Shown here in pieces: positions 1-8,990 of a stretch of DNA of 51,487 bases. How positions within the stretch are numbered: the stretch's first letter is position 1; each line of letters opens with the position of its first letter. A program made the translations under genes and the position numbers. Below the pieces are notes generated by a model. It worked only from the letters and a program-made list of their open reading frames with translations, ran no database searches and was not told where the DNA came from. Location of the stretch: IMG/VR virus record IMGVR_UViG_3300027896_000059, positions 1-51,487 of that record. One strand, written 5' to 3'. The stretch comes from a virus.

Positions 1-8
1 TCCGATCT
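1..8. other. Probable sequencing-adapter remnant
   Basis: The first eight bases, TCCGATCT, equal the 3' end of the common Illumina adapter. They differ from the bases that precede the same repeat copy at 51354-51361. They are best read as untrimmed adapter and not phage sequence. Confidence 0.75.
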
Positions 9-1151
9 CTTTGGGGCTTCTGGAATAGGAGCCTGGGCATCAGCGGAGGCATTGATAGCGGCTTCCTTCTCGTTTACAGAAGGGTTAGCAGAAGGGGAAA
101 CTTTAGGAGCAGGGCCGCCTAAATCTTTATTTGTTTTCTTTGCTTCGGCATGACCAGAAAGAATCAATCCAATAATTCCATTTTCCAATTCCTCTCTTGC
201 AGTAATAGGAGTTGGCTTCTCTTTTTTAATGCCAGTTGCATATTCTAAATTCTCAAGACCATATCTGATAGGCCCAAGCAATGATCCTCCAATTGTTCCG
301 CCTACCAACTTACCTGCCAATTGTTTTGCGGCGGCGGTTGCTCCATTGGTAGAAAGCGTTTTTGCAAAATCAGCACCAATATTTTTAAGCGATGTAATGG
401 CAAAAGGAGCCATTGTTGCGTATCCAGTAACAGTTGATACTGTTGGGTGCTCTTGTTGCGCTTGCTCAATTTGTTGCCTGTATCCAGCAAGCTCCTCTAG
501 CTTTTTAACGCCATATTCAGTTGCCTGTTGAACTCCTATCATGCCAGCCATACCCAAAGCAGGGCCAACTATTGGTATTGGAACAGCACTTGTTATTGCT
601 TTTGCAACAGTAGGCCCAGCAAGCAATCCAGCACCCTGCTCTACAGCAGTTGATCCAGCGGCAATAGCCGCTCCCTTCCAATCATAAGGAGCTTCAGCAG
701 AAGGTTGTGGAGTAGCAGGAATATTGATCGTCTTTCCGGTTTGCTCTGGTTGAGATGCGCCCAAGAACGTTAAGGCATCTTCCTTACTCATCCCTTGTGA
801 TGCTTGAGGAGCTTGAGGTGTAGCTTGAGGTGTAGCTTGAGGTGTAGCTTGAGGTGTAGCTTGAGGAACAGATTGCGTATAATTAGAAGTCAGATCGTTT
901 GGATCAGACTGAGGCAATTGAGCCGCAGGAATAGGCGAGGTCAAATACGCTGAATCTGGTGTAGCAGATTTCTGTTGCTGATTAACACCAAGAAATGCCA
1001 AGGCATCTTCTTGACTCATCCCCGTTGCACGAGATTGAGGGGCTAATTGTATTCCCTTTTCATCTGGCGAACTCGACTCTTGTTGGTATGAAGTTCCCAA
1101 CTGGCTCGCTTGAGATGGATTTAAGAAAGCAAGTGCTTCATCATGGTTCAT
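1..1151 (-). CDS. N-terminal part of giant polyvalent internal virion protein (continues at 51361)
   Basis: The reading frame opens at an ATG (1151-1149) that overlaps the stop of the preceding gene as ATGA. It runs without a stop to base 9, where the terminal repeat joins it in phase to the frame at 51361-46211; the whole protein is 2,097 residues. This part gives residues 1-381. It carries three short repeats of the type (M)SxEDALxFLG at about residues 4-10, 48-54 and 124-130, which may be docking motifs. Four Pro-Gln-Ala-Thr units follow at about 98-113, then a hydrophobic glycine/alanine-rich stretch at about 157-205 that could insert in a membrane. Genes placed here after tail-tube genes in podoviruses encode proteins ejected with the DNA. 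That role is inferred from position and composition. Confidence 0.8.
   Translation of the reverse strand, partial: MNHDEALAFLNPSQASQLGTSYQQESSSPDEKGIQLAPQSRATGMSQEDALAFLGVNQQQKSATPDSAYLTSPIPAAQLPQSDPNDLTSNYTQSVPQATPQATPQATPQATPQAPQASQGMSKEDALTFLGASQPEQTGKTINIPATPQPSAEAPYDWKGAAIAAGSTAVEQGAGLLAGPTVAKAITSAVPIPIVGPALGMAGMIGVQQATEYGVKKLEELAGYRQQIEQAQQEHPTVSTVTGYATMAPFAITSLKNIGADFAKTLSTNGATAAAKQLAGKLVGGTIGGSLLGPIRYGLENLEYATGIKKEKPTPITAREELENGIIGLILSGHAEAKKTNKDLGGPAPKVSPSANPSVNEKEAAINASADAQAPIPEAPKRS
9..134. repeat. Terminal direct repeat, left copy (assembly circle overlap)
   Basis: This 126-bp stretch is identical to 51362-51487. It lies inside one open reading frame that continues in phase across the junction. 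The simplest reading is therefore an overlap of a circular or circularly permuted assembly, not a true terminal repeat. Confidence 0.9.
811..866. repeat. 12-bp tandem repeat inside the giant virion gene
   Basis: Four perfect copies of a 12-bp unit (GCTTGAGGTGTA on the plus strand) plus a partial fifth lie here. They encode the Pro-Gln-Ala-Thr units of the N-terminal linker. Because the unit is a multiple of three, copy-number change would alter linker length without shifting frame. Confidence 0.9.
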
Positions 1152-2245
1152 TTAGATGGAAAGGCTTGTAGCAATTGAACCGCTTGATCTTGACTGATTT
1201 TACCAGATTGGAAAGCTGATTTTACATCATCAGGAGAATTAAAGGTAGCGTTTCCATTCTGTATATCAGAACCCTGTTGCGCTTGGCTCCCTGTTACTGA
1301 AGGAAGACCTCCAGCAGATGCTTGTGGTTTTCCAATTCCCTTCAAAGCAGAAAAATTCTGAACGGCTTGGTTAATGTTATCTTGTTGTTGCTTTAAGTTT
1401 TCTCCACCCCAAATACCTAAGAATCCAAGATTATGCCCTCCAGCGTGTTGAGGATCAGAACCCGCTGGCAATTCTTTAATTTTATCATTAACAGTCTTTT
1501 GAGCATCCATCAAATGACCTTGAATTTCCTTATAAGCATTTTCAAAGTTTGGATCTTCAATGCCAGCATTTCCCAAAGCGTTTTGTGTCTGCTTATATTG
1601 AGCATATGCAGAACCAAACTTTCTTATATCTTCCTTAGTTGGAGATCCCCCATCACTAATTGCTTTGGTAATATTATCATACGCTTCAGAAGCTCCAGCA
1701 GAACCTGGATTGTTGCCTTGTGATGGTTGACCATTCCAAAGATTAGAATATAACCCAACTTGTTTTGCTTTTAGTTGAGCACTTTTAAGATCCATCTCTG
1801 ATTGCTGATATTGTGTAGGAGCCTTTGAAATAGGGTTTCCTTGGGCATCAACAGGATGCGCGGCATTAATTCCCGACATCTTTCCAGCATATGCCAAGCC
1901 AGCAGTCTGAAGTCGTGTATCTGTAATTAGTTTATTGCGGTAGTTCTCATTTGCTTGCGTAGCCCCAGAAATCATCTGATTGGAGTAATGAGCAGTCAAA
2001 GGATTTTGCCCAGCAAGTCCAGCCGCCTGAGTCACATCGGCAATTCCACTAGAGTCACCAGAAGAAATCTTTTGCATCCCTTGAGCATACTGGCTTTGAA
2101 TAACAGGCAACATTGCTTGCGCTGATTGTGTTGCGGCATGAGTTTCAATAGCTCCAGCAATTTGCTGACCAAGGCCAGCCATAGAGTTGATAACTTGCTG
2201 ATTGCCTTGCTGAATTGTTCCAAAATTTGCGTATCCAATTGCCAT
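1148..2245 (-). CDS. Internal virion protein, Gln-rich
   Basis: The product is about 365 residues, rich in Gln, Ala, Asn and Gly, with no clear enzymatic motif. A longer frame begins at 2272, but the ATG at 2245 lies just after the upstream stop (2247) and gives a methionine followed by a compact hydrophobic start, so I prefer it. The C-terminal 30 residues resemble a short helical pair of the kind 'GKISxDQAVQLL', echoing the repeated motif at the start of the next gene, with which it shares an ATGA overlap. Its position between another Gln-rich protein and the giant protein suggests an ejection (core) protein of a podovirus tail. No sequence family was recognised with certainty. Confidence 0.7.
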   Translation of the reverse strand: MAIGYANFGTIQQGNQQVINSMAGLGQQIAGAIETHAATQSAQAMLPVIQSQYAQGMQKISSGDSSGIADVTQAAGLAGQNPLTAHYSNQMISGATQANENYRNKLITDTRLQTAGLAYAGKMSGINAAHPVDAQGNPISKAPTQYQQSEMDLKSAQLKAKQVGLYSNLWNGQPSQGNNPGSAGASEAYDNITKAISDGGSPTKEDIRKFGSAYAQYKQTQNALGNAGIEDPNFENAYKEIQGHLMDAQKTVNDKIKELPAGSDPQHAGGHNLGFLGIWGGENLKQQQDNINQAVQNFSALKGIGKPQASAGGLPSVTGSQAQQGSDIQNGNATFNSPDDVKSAFQSGKISQDQAVQLLQAFPSK

Positions 2246-2246
2246 A

Positions 2247-3260
2247 TTAAATTTGCGGTTGATAATTTCCAATAGAAGTGAAATCAGAACTACTTAATCC
2301 ATAATCTCCTAATTTAGAGGCAGGAATACCACCAAGTGTATTTTGTGCGCCCTGTGCAGTTTGAGAAAGGCCATTGTAATAATTGGCTTTTCCTAATGAG
2401 TTAATTCCCTGCACTCCCATTTGACCTAACTGCAATCCAAGTTGTTGCTGTTGCTGATTCTGCAATTGATTAGCTTGGTATTGGTTAAATCCAGATTGAT
2501 ATTGATTTTCAGCCGCTTGATTTCCCAAACCAGCGGCAGATGCGGCAACTTGTGATCCAGTTCCAATAGCTTGCAGTCCAGCAGACAATCCAACAGAAGG
2601 AGAAACCACCATTTGATTAGCCAATTGTTGCCATGTAGGAGCGGCACTCAATCCGTATTGAGAAAGCCCAAGGCTAGTCTGACCAATGTTTCTAGCAAAG
2701 TTCTGAGGGGCTTGACCTCCTCCACTAAATAGATTGAATCCTCCACCAAGATTCTGAGCAACTTGTCGATTAATCTGTTGCTGAACATCAAGTGGAATTT
2801 GCCCTTGGATGTAAGAATTAATCTGGTTTTGCGCTAGTTGCCTTTGAGCGGCTGATCCAGGCGTTACAAGTTCTTGATTGGCAATGTTTGCCTTCGTCCC
2901 TTGTCTTGAAAAATCAATACCCTGTTGAGCCGCTTGTGCATATGCGTCTTTACCAAATTGCAATGCCTGTGGAGCCATTTGATCATATTGATTTTTTTGC
3001 AATTGCAATGATTGCATAGGATCAAAAGAAGGCATTCCACCACCTCCTGCTCCTCCTCCACCAGACCCGCTTCCCAAGGCTTTATTTACTCCATATGCGG
3101 CTAAAGCCCCTGCACCCGCTGTTGCGGCGGCTGAAGCAAGACCACCAACAGTAAGCGATCCAACAATAGTAGTTGCTCCAACAGCGGCAATGGTTTCATA
3201 TACGGGCATCTTTTGATGCCTATATTCAGCAATTGTTTGTGGAGGTGTTAGGAAACGCAT
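2247..3260 (-). CDS. Internal virion / DNA-ejection protein with N-terminal hydrophobic segment
   Basis: The protein is 337 residues. Residues about 22-60 are Ala/Gly/Val-rich and hydrophobic, followed by a glycine run and then a long Gln/Asn-rich, probably helical and low-complexity region. Podovirus internal proteins that form the trans-envelope channel look like this, and the neighbours are of the same kind. The start at 3260 overlaps the stop of the cupin gene by 13 bases; an ATG at 3209 (residue 18) would remove the overlap and begin just before the hydrophobic segment, so it is a real alternative. Gln codons include many CAA, which the phage tRNA-Gln(UUG) can read. Confidence 0.7.
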   Translation of the reverse strand: MRFLTPPQTIAEYRHQKMPVYETIAAVGATTIVGSLTVGGLASAAATAGAGALAAYGVNKALGSGSGGGGAGGGGMPSFDPMQSLQLQKNQYDQMAPQALQFGKDAYAQAAQQGIDFSRQGTKANIANQELVTPGSAAQRQLAQNQINSYIQGQIPLDVQQQINRQVAQNLGGGFNLFSGGGQAPQNFARNIGQTSLGLSQYGLSAAPTWQQLANQMVVSPSVGLSAGLQAIGTGSQVAASAAGLGNQAAENQYQSGFNQYQANQLQNQQQQQLGLQLGQMGVQGINSLGKANYYNGLSQTAQGAQNTLGGIPASKLGDYGLSSSDFTSIGNYQPQI

Positions 3261-3778
3261 GACAATTCAAGTTCTTTAGTTGTATGGATCAAACTAGGGC
3301 TGATTTCTTTTCTCCATTGGTTAAATTTTGGAGAATTGCTATCAATCAAAGGGTTATCTGTTCTTTCGGCAATATTTAATACTATTTCATCAGGATCTTC
3401 AATGTCATTCGGATTAGCATGACAAGTTACCCATGTAGTATCTTCAACATTCCAAAGAAAACGCTTTGTGTTTGGCTTAGTAATTCCCATATCTCCACCT
3501 TCATATAAAGCCTCTTGCTCAAAACCACCATTGGATGATTCTTTAAGAACAGCAACCTTTCCTTTAAGGATAAAAAAGGGATGCGTTGTTTTGTGTTTCA
3601 TGGAAACAACAATAGATCCAGCGGGCATGAATATCTTGCGAACATACATTCCAGGAGGAAAGAAATGCTCCAATGGCAATTCAACAGAAGGCATGTTAGC
3701 TAACTCAGCCTCTATCCTATCAATTGAAGATATTTCTACAATTTCATCCATATCAATAAGGCCATGCGGCTCCATCAT
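3248..3778 (-). CDS. Cupin-fold protein in the tail module
   Basis: The protein has about 176 residues from the ATG at 3778; a second ATG follows directly at 3775. The middle shows a cupin-like beta pattern: a stretch ending in a HPFFILKG segment (the usual first cupin motif region), then an EGGD turn followed by a Pro-Asn/Thr segment, as in the second motif. Metal ligands are not complete by eye (His before PFF is present). It overlaps the end of the tail adaptor gene by 26 bases, so it is translated in the same block. Single-domain cupins occur in several environmental phage tail modules, and their function is unknown. A structural or sugar-binding role is as likely as an enzymatic one. Confidence 0.65.
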   Translation of the reverse strand: MMEPHGLIDMDEIVEISSIDRIEAELANMPSVELPLEHFFPPGMYVRKIFMPAGSIVVSMKHKTTHPFFILKGKVAVLKESSNGGFEQEALYEGGDMGITKPNTKRFLWNVEDTTWVTCHANPNDIEDPDEIVLNIAERTDNPLIDSNSPKFNQWRKEISPSLIHTTKELELSCVS

Positions 3779-4769
3779 CCCAAGCGTATGTGGGAATAAG
3801 AGCATTTAGCATCATGTTATTTGAGAATTGCCTAATCACACTACCTGTAGGCTCTTCTTGATCAGCAGTCTCACGATTGACTTCAAAAATAGCATTCTGG
3901 AGAGATACATTATAAAGCTCATCACTTCCCTTGTTCTCTCTATAGACAACTGCCATAACAGCAGAAATCATTGCTTCTGGTGTGAACTCTACTTGATCAG
4001 TAAGGTTGTAAAGATCTTGGTAGTTTTTCTTGCAATAAAGAATAACAGAATCCTTTACCTTACCTTGTACAGCATATCTACGGAAATTCGGATTGATGTC
4101 GTAAGGTTGATAAATAGCCAAAAGCATTTGTGCTTGGTTATCTGGATCATACGCATACAAGCGAACCCTCCCTTTGGTTTGACCCTTGGTTACTTGAAAA
4201 ACAGTCTTGAAGAAATTAACTGAATAAGAATAAGCAGGAGCAACACCAAGAGTAATTGTTTCACTAATTCTCGTTCCATAAGCATTTTCACCAAAGAAAG
4301 TAATCTCTTCTCCAGCATCTAATGGAGATTCACTTTCTACACAAAGCCTATAAGGAGCAAATTCATAGTTCTGGTAGGTAATATGTTTACCACCAATCTC
4401 AACAAATTTCTTATTTCCTCCATTCCATGCATACCCTTGTCCCCATCCGTTTCCATATCCACCATTAGAAGCATCACCCCAAGAATCTTGAGGGATTGAC
4501 TGATACCATTCATTACCAAGGCTTACAGGAACTCCATCAATCCAAGCCAAACGCACTTGCTTGTAAAGACTAGGAAGGGTAAGAATACCGCCAACGCAAG
4601 CAATACAGACATATTCACAAGTAGATTCAATATCAGTCTTATTCCACAAAAGGCGACGAGCCTTATTCATGTAACTCAACAACAATGCAGGATTACAAGT
4701 TCCGCTATTTCCAGCATAAGGCTTGATAGCGTCTGTAATATAAGACACATCGTAAAGTTGAGATGCCAT
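3753..4769 (-). CDS. Tail tubular protein A / adaptor-like protein
   Basis: The product is 338 residues. The N-terminal region has an opening of predicted helices with a 'NKARRLLWN' segment like those seen in head-tail adaptors of T7-type phages. The rest is mixed beta with many aromatic residues and ends in a short Trp/Asp-rich tail. It begins two bases after the stop of a small upstream gene and has no Shine-Dalgarno sequence (A/T-rich leader only). It is followed by the cupin and internal virion genes and preceded by the 730-residue nozzle-like protein. The assignment rests on order, size and general pattern, not on a decisive motif. Confidence 0.55.
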   Translation of the reverse strand: MASQLYDVSYITDAIKPYAGNSGTCNPALLLSYMNKARRLLWNKTDIESTCEYVCIACVGGILTLPSLYKQVRLAWIDGVPVSLGNEWYQSIPQDSWGDASNGGYGNGWGQGYAWNGGNKKFVEIGGKHITYQNYEFAPYRLCVESESPLDAGEEITFFGENAYGTRISETITLGVAPAYSYSVNFFKTVFQVTKGQTKGRVRLYAYDPDNQAQMLLAIYQPYDINPNFRRYAVQGKVKDSVILYCKKNYQDLYNLTDQVEFTPEAMISAVMAVVYRENKGSDELYNVSLQNAIFEVNRETADQEEPTGSVIRQFSNNMMLNALIPTYAWDDGAAWPY

Positions 4770-4770
4770 A

Positions 4771-4938
4771 TTAAATCATTTCTCCATGTGAAAGCGGCTT
4801 ACCTACAAGGGAGCGTGTTACAGGACGTTCTCGACCTGTAACGCTCGGCAATGAAGATAACTTGATGCTTGGTGCAGACTTTACCCTAAGCATCTTGCTC
4901 CTCATAGCCCCTTGTTTTTGGAGCTTTGGGAGTTTCAT
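4771..4938 (-). CDS. Small basic protein, 55 residues
   Basis: An ATG at 4938 opens a 55-codon frame that fills the gap between two neighbours exactly (2 to 3 bases on each side). The product is rich in Lys, Arg, Ser and Pro with no Cys. I do not recognise it. The tight fit in the tail operon and the absence of a better frame are the support. It could be a short linker or a minor virion peptide. Confidence 0.6.
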   Translation of the reverse strand: MKLPKLQKQGAMRSKMLRVKSAPSIKLSSLPSVTGRERPVTRSLVGKPLSHGEMI

Positions 4939-4941
4939 ACT

Positions 4942-5196
4942 TTAGATCCAATCAGCCTTAAAAGGATTTGCGTTTTTACCCATTCCGCTTTCATTGGCAG
5001 GGCCACCAACAGAGAATACTCTCTGATTTGCCTCGCCAATAGCTTTAATACGGGAAGTACGAGCATCCTTATACGCACGAATGGTGGCAATATCGTTACG
5101 AATCTGAACCTTCTGCATAGGTTGAGGAACTACAGAATCAGAAACGACACCACGCTCAGTCTTGTCGACTGTGTATTGTACGCCGTGAGATGCCAT
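4942..5196 (-). CDS. Small structural-block protein, 84 residues
   Basis: The frame is open from 5250, but the ATG at 5196 follows the stop of the preceding gene at 5198 and gives a typical start (Met-Ala-Ser-His). The product is hydrophilic, with a central helical stretch containing alternating Arg/Ile/Ala residues and a glycine-rich end. No family was recognised. It sits among tail genes and has no Shine-Dalgarno sequence. Confidence 0.6.
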   Translation of the reverse strand: MASHGVQYTVDKTERGVVSDSVVPQPMQKVQIRNDIATIRAYKDARTSRIKAIGEANQRVFSVGGPANESGMGKNANPFKADWI

Positions 5197-5197
5197 A

Positions 5198-5380
5198 TTA
5201 TTTCTTGGAGCTTCCGCGACCAGGAGAAGAAGGCTCAGGCTGTTTTGCACCAGAATAGAAAATTCCCGTGAACTCAGTTCCTTTAGGATGATTGCTCATT
5301 CCTTCCTTGATGGTTCCGCGAGTGGAAAATCCCTCGCTCTGAAGTTTAGGCTCAGTTGCCCTGTTGCTGTCTTTTGCCAT
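5198..5380 (-). CDS. Small hydrophilic protein, 60 residues
   Basis: A 60-residue Lys/Ser/Gly/Pro-rich protein, probably unstructured, ending in a Ser-Pro-Gly-Arg-Gly type tail. It lies in the leftward tail operon between genes separated by a few bases. It starts with ATG after an A-rich leader. No function can be assigned. Confidence 0.55.
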   Translation of the reverse strand: MAKDSNRATEPKLQSEGFSTRGTIKEGMSNHPKGTEFTGIFYSGAKQPEPSSPGRGSSKK

Positions 5381-5410
5381 AGTATTGTTTAGTTGTTTTT
5401 GTTATCGGGT

Positions 5411-5908
5411 TTATAATGCTCCCAAATTGCTTACTTGCCAAGTGAAAGATGTAATTTGTTTGTTAGCATTAGATACCCAAATGCTAAATCCAGTAGTAGT
5501 TTGTGTTCCATTTACAACACCCCAAGTTGCGGCTCCAGTATCAGTAAATGATGAAGAAGGAGCATTGAAATAACCACTAATATTATAATTTGCGCTATTA
5601 ATTGGTTTTGGCAATGTAATTGCAACAGTTGTAGTAACTGGAGTTCCCGATGTGGTTGCCGCAGTCACAGTAACGCTTCCGCTTTGCCAATTAACAGCAG
5701 ATAATTGATTCTGAAGAGTTAAAATGCTTTGCTGAATTGCTGTAATCTGTTGAGGCGTAACCTCATTCAAAAATGGAATATTAATAGTTGAATTGTTGAG
5801 ATACAACTGATTGTAACTATTAAAAATATCTGCAAACGAACCAGAGGGACACCAGCTACTTGGAATAATTGGGCTTAAAATTTGAACAGGTGATGACTGA
5901 TTCTGCAT
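5411..5908 (-). CDS. Minor tail protein, 165 residues
   Basis: The N-terminal half has a helical segment of the form 'PQQITAIQQSILTLQNQL' and the C-terminal half is Thr/Ser/Val-rich, typical of a beta-structured virion surface domain. The start ATG at 5908 lies seven bases from the stop of the 730-residue tail gene. It may be a trimeric coiled-coil plus beta-domain accessory of the tail, but this is inference from composition. Confidence 0.6.
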   Translation of the reverse strand: MQNQSSPVQILSPIIPSSWCPSGSFADIFNSYNQLYLNNSTINIPFLNEVTPQQITAIQQSILTLQNQLSAVNWQSGSVTVTAATTSGTPVTTTVAITLPKPINSANYNISGYFNAPSSSFTDTGAATWGVVNGTQTTTGFSIWVSNANKQITSFTWQVSNLGAL

Positions 5909-5914
5909 ATATTT

Positions 5915-8107
5915 TTATCCTTGTACAGAAGAGGTAGATGTTTGTAAAGGAATTATACGATAGTAATCAAGATCATTTTGAGGACAGCAAACAATAGGAT
6001 CAATCTCATCGCCAACACAAACTCCTTCTGGAAGATCCAATCCAGCATTTAGAAGAGCCGCAATTCTCAAACGATCAACAGTACAAGATCCAGTTATTTC
6101 TACCTTAATTTGAAACTCTGCACCCTCTTGAAGGTTGATTTGATTAGCAGATTGGCAATCATTAATATCTGGCGAAGGAAATTTAACCTGAGAATACTTT
6201 GGCCTAGAAATCTGAGGGGAACAATTCGCCTGTATAGGAACACAACCATTCTCTGATATAGAAATAGTATTTCCAAGTTGCGTGAAGCATGGATACGAGT
6301 CTGGAGCATAAGACATTTCAAATGTTACCTTCTCTTTAAGATTAGATACCCACAACTCACCTCCAGCTAATTGCTTTCTTACGAACTTGGAAGCTCCAGG
6401 ATTGGGAACAAAATCAAATCTCTTGGTAGTAAAGTACGACTTAATCGGCACGCTTCCATATACCTGAGAATAATCATCTATTCCTATTGCCAAAACACTA
6501 CTGTTTTGAAGCTCATATAGTCGATTTACTCCATCTGCATCAAATGAGAAACAAAAACCACGCTGAACACCATTTATTTGAGCAGTCAACAGTTGTGTAG
6601 GTTGCGGGCCTTCCCATAGACCATTCCAGCGTGTAGGCATGGATGCATCAGGACTTATTCTGCTTTCTTGTTCAACATCCAATACAATCATTGCCCTGCT
6701 TGGACGATGAAGACCATAAGCAGGATTTACATTTGCTACTGTAAATGGAGATACAGTTGCAATAATTCGATTATCAAAGAACATCGAACTCTCAAATTGC
6801 CTTAACCAAGGAGTATCATAATTTACCCAAGGTTGAACTTCACGACTGATCTTTCTAAATGACAAAGCCTCATAGAAATCTACTTGAGCATTGTTGTAAA
6901 ATGCCCATCCATCATCAGACCTGAAATAAACATCATTGTTTACTCCACAAATACTCCAAGGTGAACGGCAACCTCGACCAATCAAAGAAACCTTCTGAAT
7001 ATTGGATGCTTGCCAAGTAGTTCTATCTTGAGACAAATCTAGCGTAAATGAACCATTCTCACAAAATACCACCAACTCACCCTGTCCTCGCACATTGATG
7101 TTCAATGAAGGCATTACCCTCATGCCTGTAATCAATCCAAGATTAGCGGGAGGAGTAAATGATCCACCTTCAGCCCAATAAGTTTGCTCAGTAAAATTTT
7201 GAGTGTTTGATGTAGTAGTAAATCCATTTCCATAAATAATATCGGAAACGTAAATATTGTTATTGGCATCACTAACCGCTACACGACCATAGGCATATGC
7301 CATGATTGTTCCTACAGGCATCTGAAGTGCGGCAGGGTTTAACCTAAATACATTATTAGGTTGCGCTGGAGTAGTTGACGGATTGATTGCTTTGGTCGTA
7401 GCAATGTTTGACCAAGGAGATTGCGATCCATCTGGATATACAGATCGTACTTGGAATGAATAAGATGTAGTTTCTGATGCCACTTGATACTGAAGTGACG
7501 TTTGAAGTGCTGGAATTAAAGCAAATGTAACAAAAACATTATTGTCATGCTGAACTTGAAGCTCTGTAAAGGTTGCTCCAGGTGCATTAGTAGTCCAAGT
7601 AAGATTTATTTCACTTATTCCATTTCCTTCTGCTTGAAGATTTGTTGGAGCACCCGATATATTGCCACTCCATGCAATTGGATCTTGGTATCCATTTTGG
7701 ACATAGACCCAATTCTCCGCTTGCACAAACCATGTATGCATAAGCGTAGGATCATTTCCAGAGATTAAAGGATAAAGTGTGCAAACATTGTTTACTATGG
7801 AAAGAAAGTAAATCGTTCCAGCCACAGAACAGATTATTCCATCAACAGATCCAGTAGATATTGATCTATAAGGATAAGCTCCTTGAAAGTTTCCTGTTTG
7901 GAAGTCCGTTAGCGTTGATGCTGGATAACCATACGCAACATTAATCTGTAGATCAGCAAAAGGAGGACGTGTACTATTTACGCCTTGTCTAAATGATCTA
8001 TTTACACAAGTTGAAACATAAGATGGCGGTAAGTTACTAGGATGCGTTTCTGCATCCATTGCAACAGTATCCGTTGAGCCATCAAAAATGCGCCCATCTT
8101 GAGCCAT
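5915..8107 (-). CDS. Tail nozzle-like (tubular protein B type) protein with fibronectin-like insert
   Basis: The product is 730 residues and is the second largest of the tail block. Residues about 150-240 read as a fibronectin type III-like domain (Pro-Thr-Asn-Leu opening, Leu-Thr-Trp strand, Tyr-Ser-Phe-Gln-Val-Arg strand). The remainder is beta-rich with repeated Trp/Tyr/Gly segments such as 'VMPSLNINVRGQGELVVF' near the middle, a pattern common in podovirus nozzle proteins. It lies close to the adaptor-like gene, as tubular B lies with tubular A in T7-like phages. Four Cys cluster near residues 640-700. Fold assignment is moderately supported. Confidence 0.6.
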   Translation of the reverse strand: MAQDGRIFDGSTDTVAMDAETHPSNLPPSYVSTCVNRSFRQGVNSTRPPFADLQINVAYGYPASTLTDFQTGNFQGAYPYRSISTGSVDGIICSVAGTIYFLSIVNNVCTLYPLISGNDPTLMHTWFVQAENWVYVQNGYQDPIAWSGNISGAPTNLQAEGNGISEINLTWTTNAPGATFTELQVQHDNNVFVTFALIPALQTSLQYQVASETTSYSFQVRSVYPDGSQSPWSNIATTKAINPSTTPAQPNNVFRLNPAALQMPVGTIMAYAYGRVAVSDANNNIYVSDIIYGNGFTTTSNTQNFTEQTYWAEGGSFTPPANLGLITGMRVMPSLNINVRGQGELVVFCENGSFTLDLSQDRTTWQASNIQKVSLIGRGCRSPWSICGVNNDVYFRSDDGWAFYNNAQVDFYEALSFRKISREVQPWVNYDTPWLRQFESSMFFDNRIIATVSPFTVANVNPAYGLHRPSRAMIVLDVEQESRISPDASMPTRWNGLWEGPQPTQLLTAQINGVQRGFCFSFDADGVNRLYELQNSSVLAIGIDDYSQVYGSVPIKSYFTTKRFDFVPNPGASKFVRKQLAGGELWVSNLKEKVTFEMSYAPDSYPCFTQLGNTISISENGCVPIQANCSPQISRPKYSQVKFPSPDINDCQSANQINLQEGAEFQIKVEITGSCTVDRLRIAALLNAGLDLPEGVCVGDEIDPIVCCPQNDLDYYRIIPLQTSTSSVQG

Positions 8108-8114
8108 TGCGATA

Positions 8115-8480
8115 TTAACCTACTACTGGTTGAGTAGGTTGTTTTGGGATGTTTTGCAGAAAAGCGGCAGGGTCTTGACCAGCAACAACGCTAGGAAAAA
8201 GAGGAATTGCCCACGCCCAAACAGTATCACGCCAATCACTCAATGCTTTAGCATCAGCGGCATACTGAAGGTTTGCGCTAGACGCATACGAAGTAGCAGA
8301 AACAATAGAATCATATCCCCATGCTTTTGCTCCTTGATCAAGAATGCTTGAAATCTCGCGTGAAATAATCTCAATCGTATCAGCTTGTGTAGTTGGAGTA
8401 TATTGATCCAACTCCTGTTGGGTAAGCTCTCTAGTTGTAAGCTCGCCAGTAGTAATATTTTTCTCTGTAATTGTTGCCAT
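8115..8480 (-). CDS. Tail-block protein, 121 residues
   Basis: A mostly helical, acidic-to-neutral protein with a 'LSDWRDTVWAWAIPLF' segment near residue 85. Similar Trp-Arg-x-x-x-Trp helices occur in small tail-fibre-associated or assembly proteins of many phages. It directly precedes the nozzle-like gene and follows a beta-rich structural gene. No motif decides its role; a chaperone or minor tail component are both possible. Confidence 0.55.
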   Translation of the reverse strand: MATITEKNITTGELTTRELTQQELDQYTPTTQADTIEIISREISSILDQGAKAWGYDSIVSATSYASSANLQYAADAKALSDWRDTVWAWAIPLFPSVVAGQDPAAFLQNIPKQPTQPVVG

Positions 8481-8483
8481 ATT

Positions 8484-8987
8484 TTATTGATAAGAAATGT
8501 TTACTGCTCCAGCGTCAAATGTATTTGATCCAGATACAGTAATCCTGATTCTATCTAAAACACCAGAAAGAGAAATAGATCCATTTACGAGAAATGAAAA
8601 TTGAGTAGTGTATATTCCTCCAACACTTATAGAACCAACCCAAATATTGCCAGTAATATTAACAAATTTTGCAATACCATATATTGAAGAAGTAGCCGAT
8701 CCACTTGGAATATTAAATCCAGTAGTAGAAGTTACTCCAGAAACTGTTGGTGAGGTATTTTGAAGAGCAATAGTATATGAATTATATCCAGTAGTTGTAT
8801 AACTTCCAGATCCTAGCTGTATAATAAGATCATCGGTTCCAGTTACAGATGCACCTTGAAGTATCATCTGAATTTCTTTTACTCCAGCGGGAATGCCAGT
8901 AAATCCAACGGCTGTTCCAGAAAGACTTACAGCAGTCCCAAGAGTTAATTGAGATGAACTTACAAGGCTAGAAAGCGAAATACTCAT
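8484..8987 (-). CDS. Beta-rich minor tail protein, 167 residues
   Basis: The protein is almost entirely Ser/Thr/Gly/Val/Ile-rich, with alternating patterns typical of a beta sandwich, and has no Cys. Such short domains are commonly receptor-binding or decoration domains at the end of phage fibres. It follows three related fibre genes, which supports a virion-surface role. No catalytic motif is visible. Confidence 0.55.
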   Translation of the reverse strand: MSISLSSLVSSSQLTLGTAVSLSGTAVGFTGIPAGVKEIQMILQGASVTGTDDLIIQLGSGSYTTTGYNSYTIALQNTSPTVSGVTSTTGFNIPSGSATSSIYGIAKFVNITGNIWVGSISVGGIYTTQFSFLVNGSISLSGVLDRIRITVSGSNTFDAGAVNISYQ

Positions 8988-8990
8988 AAT

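Noticed and set aside
811-866. Possible CRISPR-like tandem array
   Set aside because: The 12-bp units are contiguous without spacers and encode a Pro-Gln-Ala-Thr linker.
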